The notes under the pieces: generated by a model
Told to the model about the DNA's origin: nothing
Database searches by the model: none
What the model saw: the letters and a program-made list of their open reading frames with translations, nothing else
Translations under genes and position numbers: made by a program
DNA from: Thereva unica
Lineage: Eukaryota; Arthropoda; Insecta; Diptera; Therevidae
Assembly (NCBI GenBank): GCA_949987705.1
Contig: OX465283.1
Span: forward strand, 159,231,850-159,295,849
Direction of reading: 5' to 3'
Length of the DNA: 64,000 nucleotides
Shown: one piece after another, positions 62,840 through 64,000 of the stretch
How positions within the stretch are numbered: position 1 is the first letter of the stretch
Layout of the letters: each line of letters opens with the position of its first letter

Positions 62840-64000
62840 TTAAAAGCTTTTCTTTTGAGCTCTTTCTTGAAAATCTGTTTTCGACAGTTTTATTAATTTG
62901 TTTTCACTTTTTCTCTTAATTATAGCGTTGAAAAAATGCAGTATTTTTCGTTTTGTTTTTAATAACAAGCTCAAAAAGCTCACTAAAAAAACTCAATAGA
63001 AAAGAAACTATCGCAGGTGGGTTTAACATCCTGCACCAATTCTAACAATCACTTTGCGGTATTCGCCTTTTTGTAAAAAACCATTCGATTAGTCTTTTAT
63101 CGATTTATGATTAATATCGCGCATATTTTAACATACAAATTACAAAAAGATTTTCACACTTTATTTTGTTGTATCTTATTAGAAATTGCAAAAAATAAAT
63201 AGCATAATGTAAAAAATTGCTAAAAAAACAGCGGCAGCATAAGAGGGTATTCAATCACGCAATAAAATTAACTTAATAAAAGCTAAGTTCGTGACATTTT
63301 AAAATTTACATACATTAGCGAAGCCGGCCCGGGGTAGGTGGGCCCCGCGAGTTCATTTTGATGAAAAAGCAAAATCCGCGAAAAAATAAATTTGCAAAAA
63401 TAAAACATTTTCGCAAAAAAGTCTTTACTGGAAAAAAAGTTGGTTTCGCACAAGATTTCCGAGGCAATGGCTTTTATGGCCACGGTATCCACAGTATCCA
63501 CAGTAAGCCTGCATCTTCAAGGCTTCCGATTTTAAAATTACAAACAGGTTTAGGAGATTTCTTGAATTATAAACAAGGTGTACGTGTGAATGTGTGAGAA
63601 TGGCATAATATTAGCAAACCAACGAAAAATTTTAAACTCTAGATTTTTGGTATGCGCGAGAATTTTTTGTATATTTATATTTGGTGGTTGGGGGTAGAAT
63701 GTAGAATCGCTTAAAATTCTCGATCCATATGTATTTTTGGTCATGAAATGCGCAATAAATTAAATATTTTCTTATTTTAGAAATTTCAAAACAAAATTTA
63801 TTTACAATTAACTTTTTCAAAAATTAAAATATTTTTTAACATATTTAAAAGTGCGCCCCTGAATTATTTCGATACGCTTCCCAACAGGATATTTGAATCT
63901 GAACGTAAATGTTTATGACTTTTGTGTATATTTTGAGAATTATTGATCTGCAAGGCTTGATAAATCATAATTAGCTCTACAGTGTTTATCTTTAAGATCA
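62840..64000. other. AT-rich DNA, no gene recognised
   Basis: Only short frames were seen to the end of the window. Confidence 0.4.

Noticed and set aside
1..64000. CRISPR array, phage or bacterial operon
   Set aside because: No spaced direct-repeat array with unique spacers, and no run of intact prokaryotic-type genes; tandem arrays here are contiguous or inside Helitrons.

Overview
The window looks like nuclear DNA from an insect, most probably a fly. The composition is AT-rich, introns are large and packed with transposons, one intron is only 66 nt, and the transposon set (non-LTR elements of LOA/R1, RTE and CR1/Jockey-superfamily type, BEL/Pao and Gypsy relics, Helitrons, hAT, PIF/Harbinger and mariner-like MITEs) is typical of Diptera. 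The species cannot be fixed from the sequence alone. No prokaryotic gene organisation, CRISPR array or rRNA is visible.

The main content is one split gene on the minus strand, running from about 52.1 kb down to 22.9 kb. I assembled it from a TATA/Inr promoter with a non-coding first exon (52074-52007) and six coding exons (45793-45620, 45565-45454, 37261-36715, 36649-36483, 29870-29745, 23095-22878). Every intron is GT-AG and every phase agrees. The coding sequence is 1344 nt, giving a 447-residue secreted protein. It has a signal peptide, a basic region, a furin-type RSKR site at residues 197-200, a conserved-looking middle part, a Ser/Thr/Pro linker and a C-terminal domain carrying all six cysteines outside the signal region. 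I do not recognise the family. A second possible coding exon, on the plus strand at 15049-15103, has a strong start context and a consensus splice donor but no partner exon that I could find.

Almost everything else is mobile DNA sitting between or inside the introns. 0.8-4.4 kb: a PIF-like MITE, endonuclease and BEL/Pao integrase relics, a minus-strand RT relic and a fold-back-like array. 6.6-13.9 kb: a TTAGG-like repeat, a LOA-type RNase H relic, and a Helitron nested in a terminal-inverted-repeat element. 15.8-30.2 kb: decayed RT, RNase H and Gypsy pieces and MITEs. 31-36 kb: long inverted repeats and a 1973-bp Helitron filled with a roughly 128-bp tandem array. 37-42 kb: short tandem arrays and RTE relics. 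42.2-44.9 and 47.6-49.0 kb: two 5'-truncated non-LTR insertions, each bounded by a 12-bp target duplication. 49.6-64 kb: a small Helitron carrying the same 128-bp unit, a 96-nt nested hairpin, MITEs with clear target duplications (hAT-like at 58052-58443; PIF-like at 58619-59176 and 61327-61988), and a cluster of four TGACGTCA octamers.

Reading was by eye. Boundaries supported by target duplications, splice sites or matching termini are exact; those of decayed repeats are approximate.
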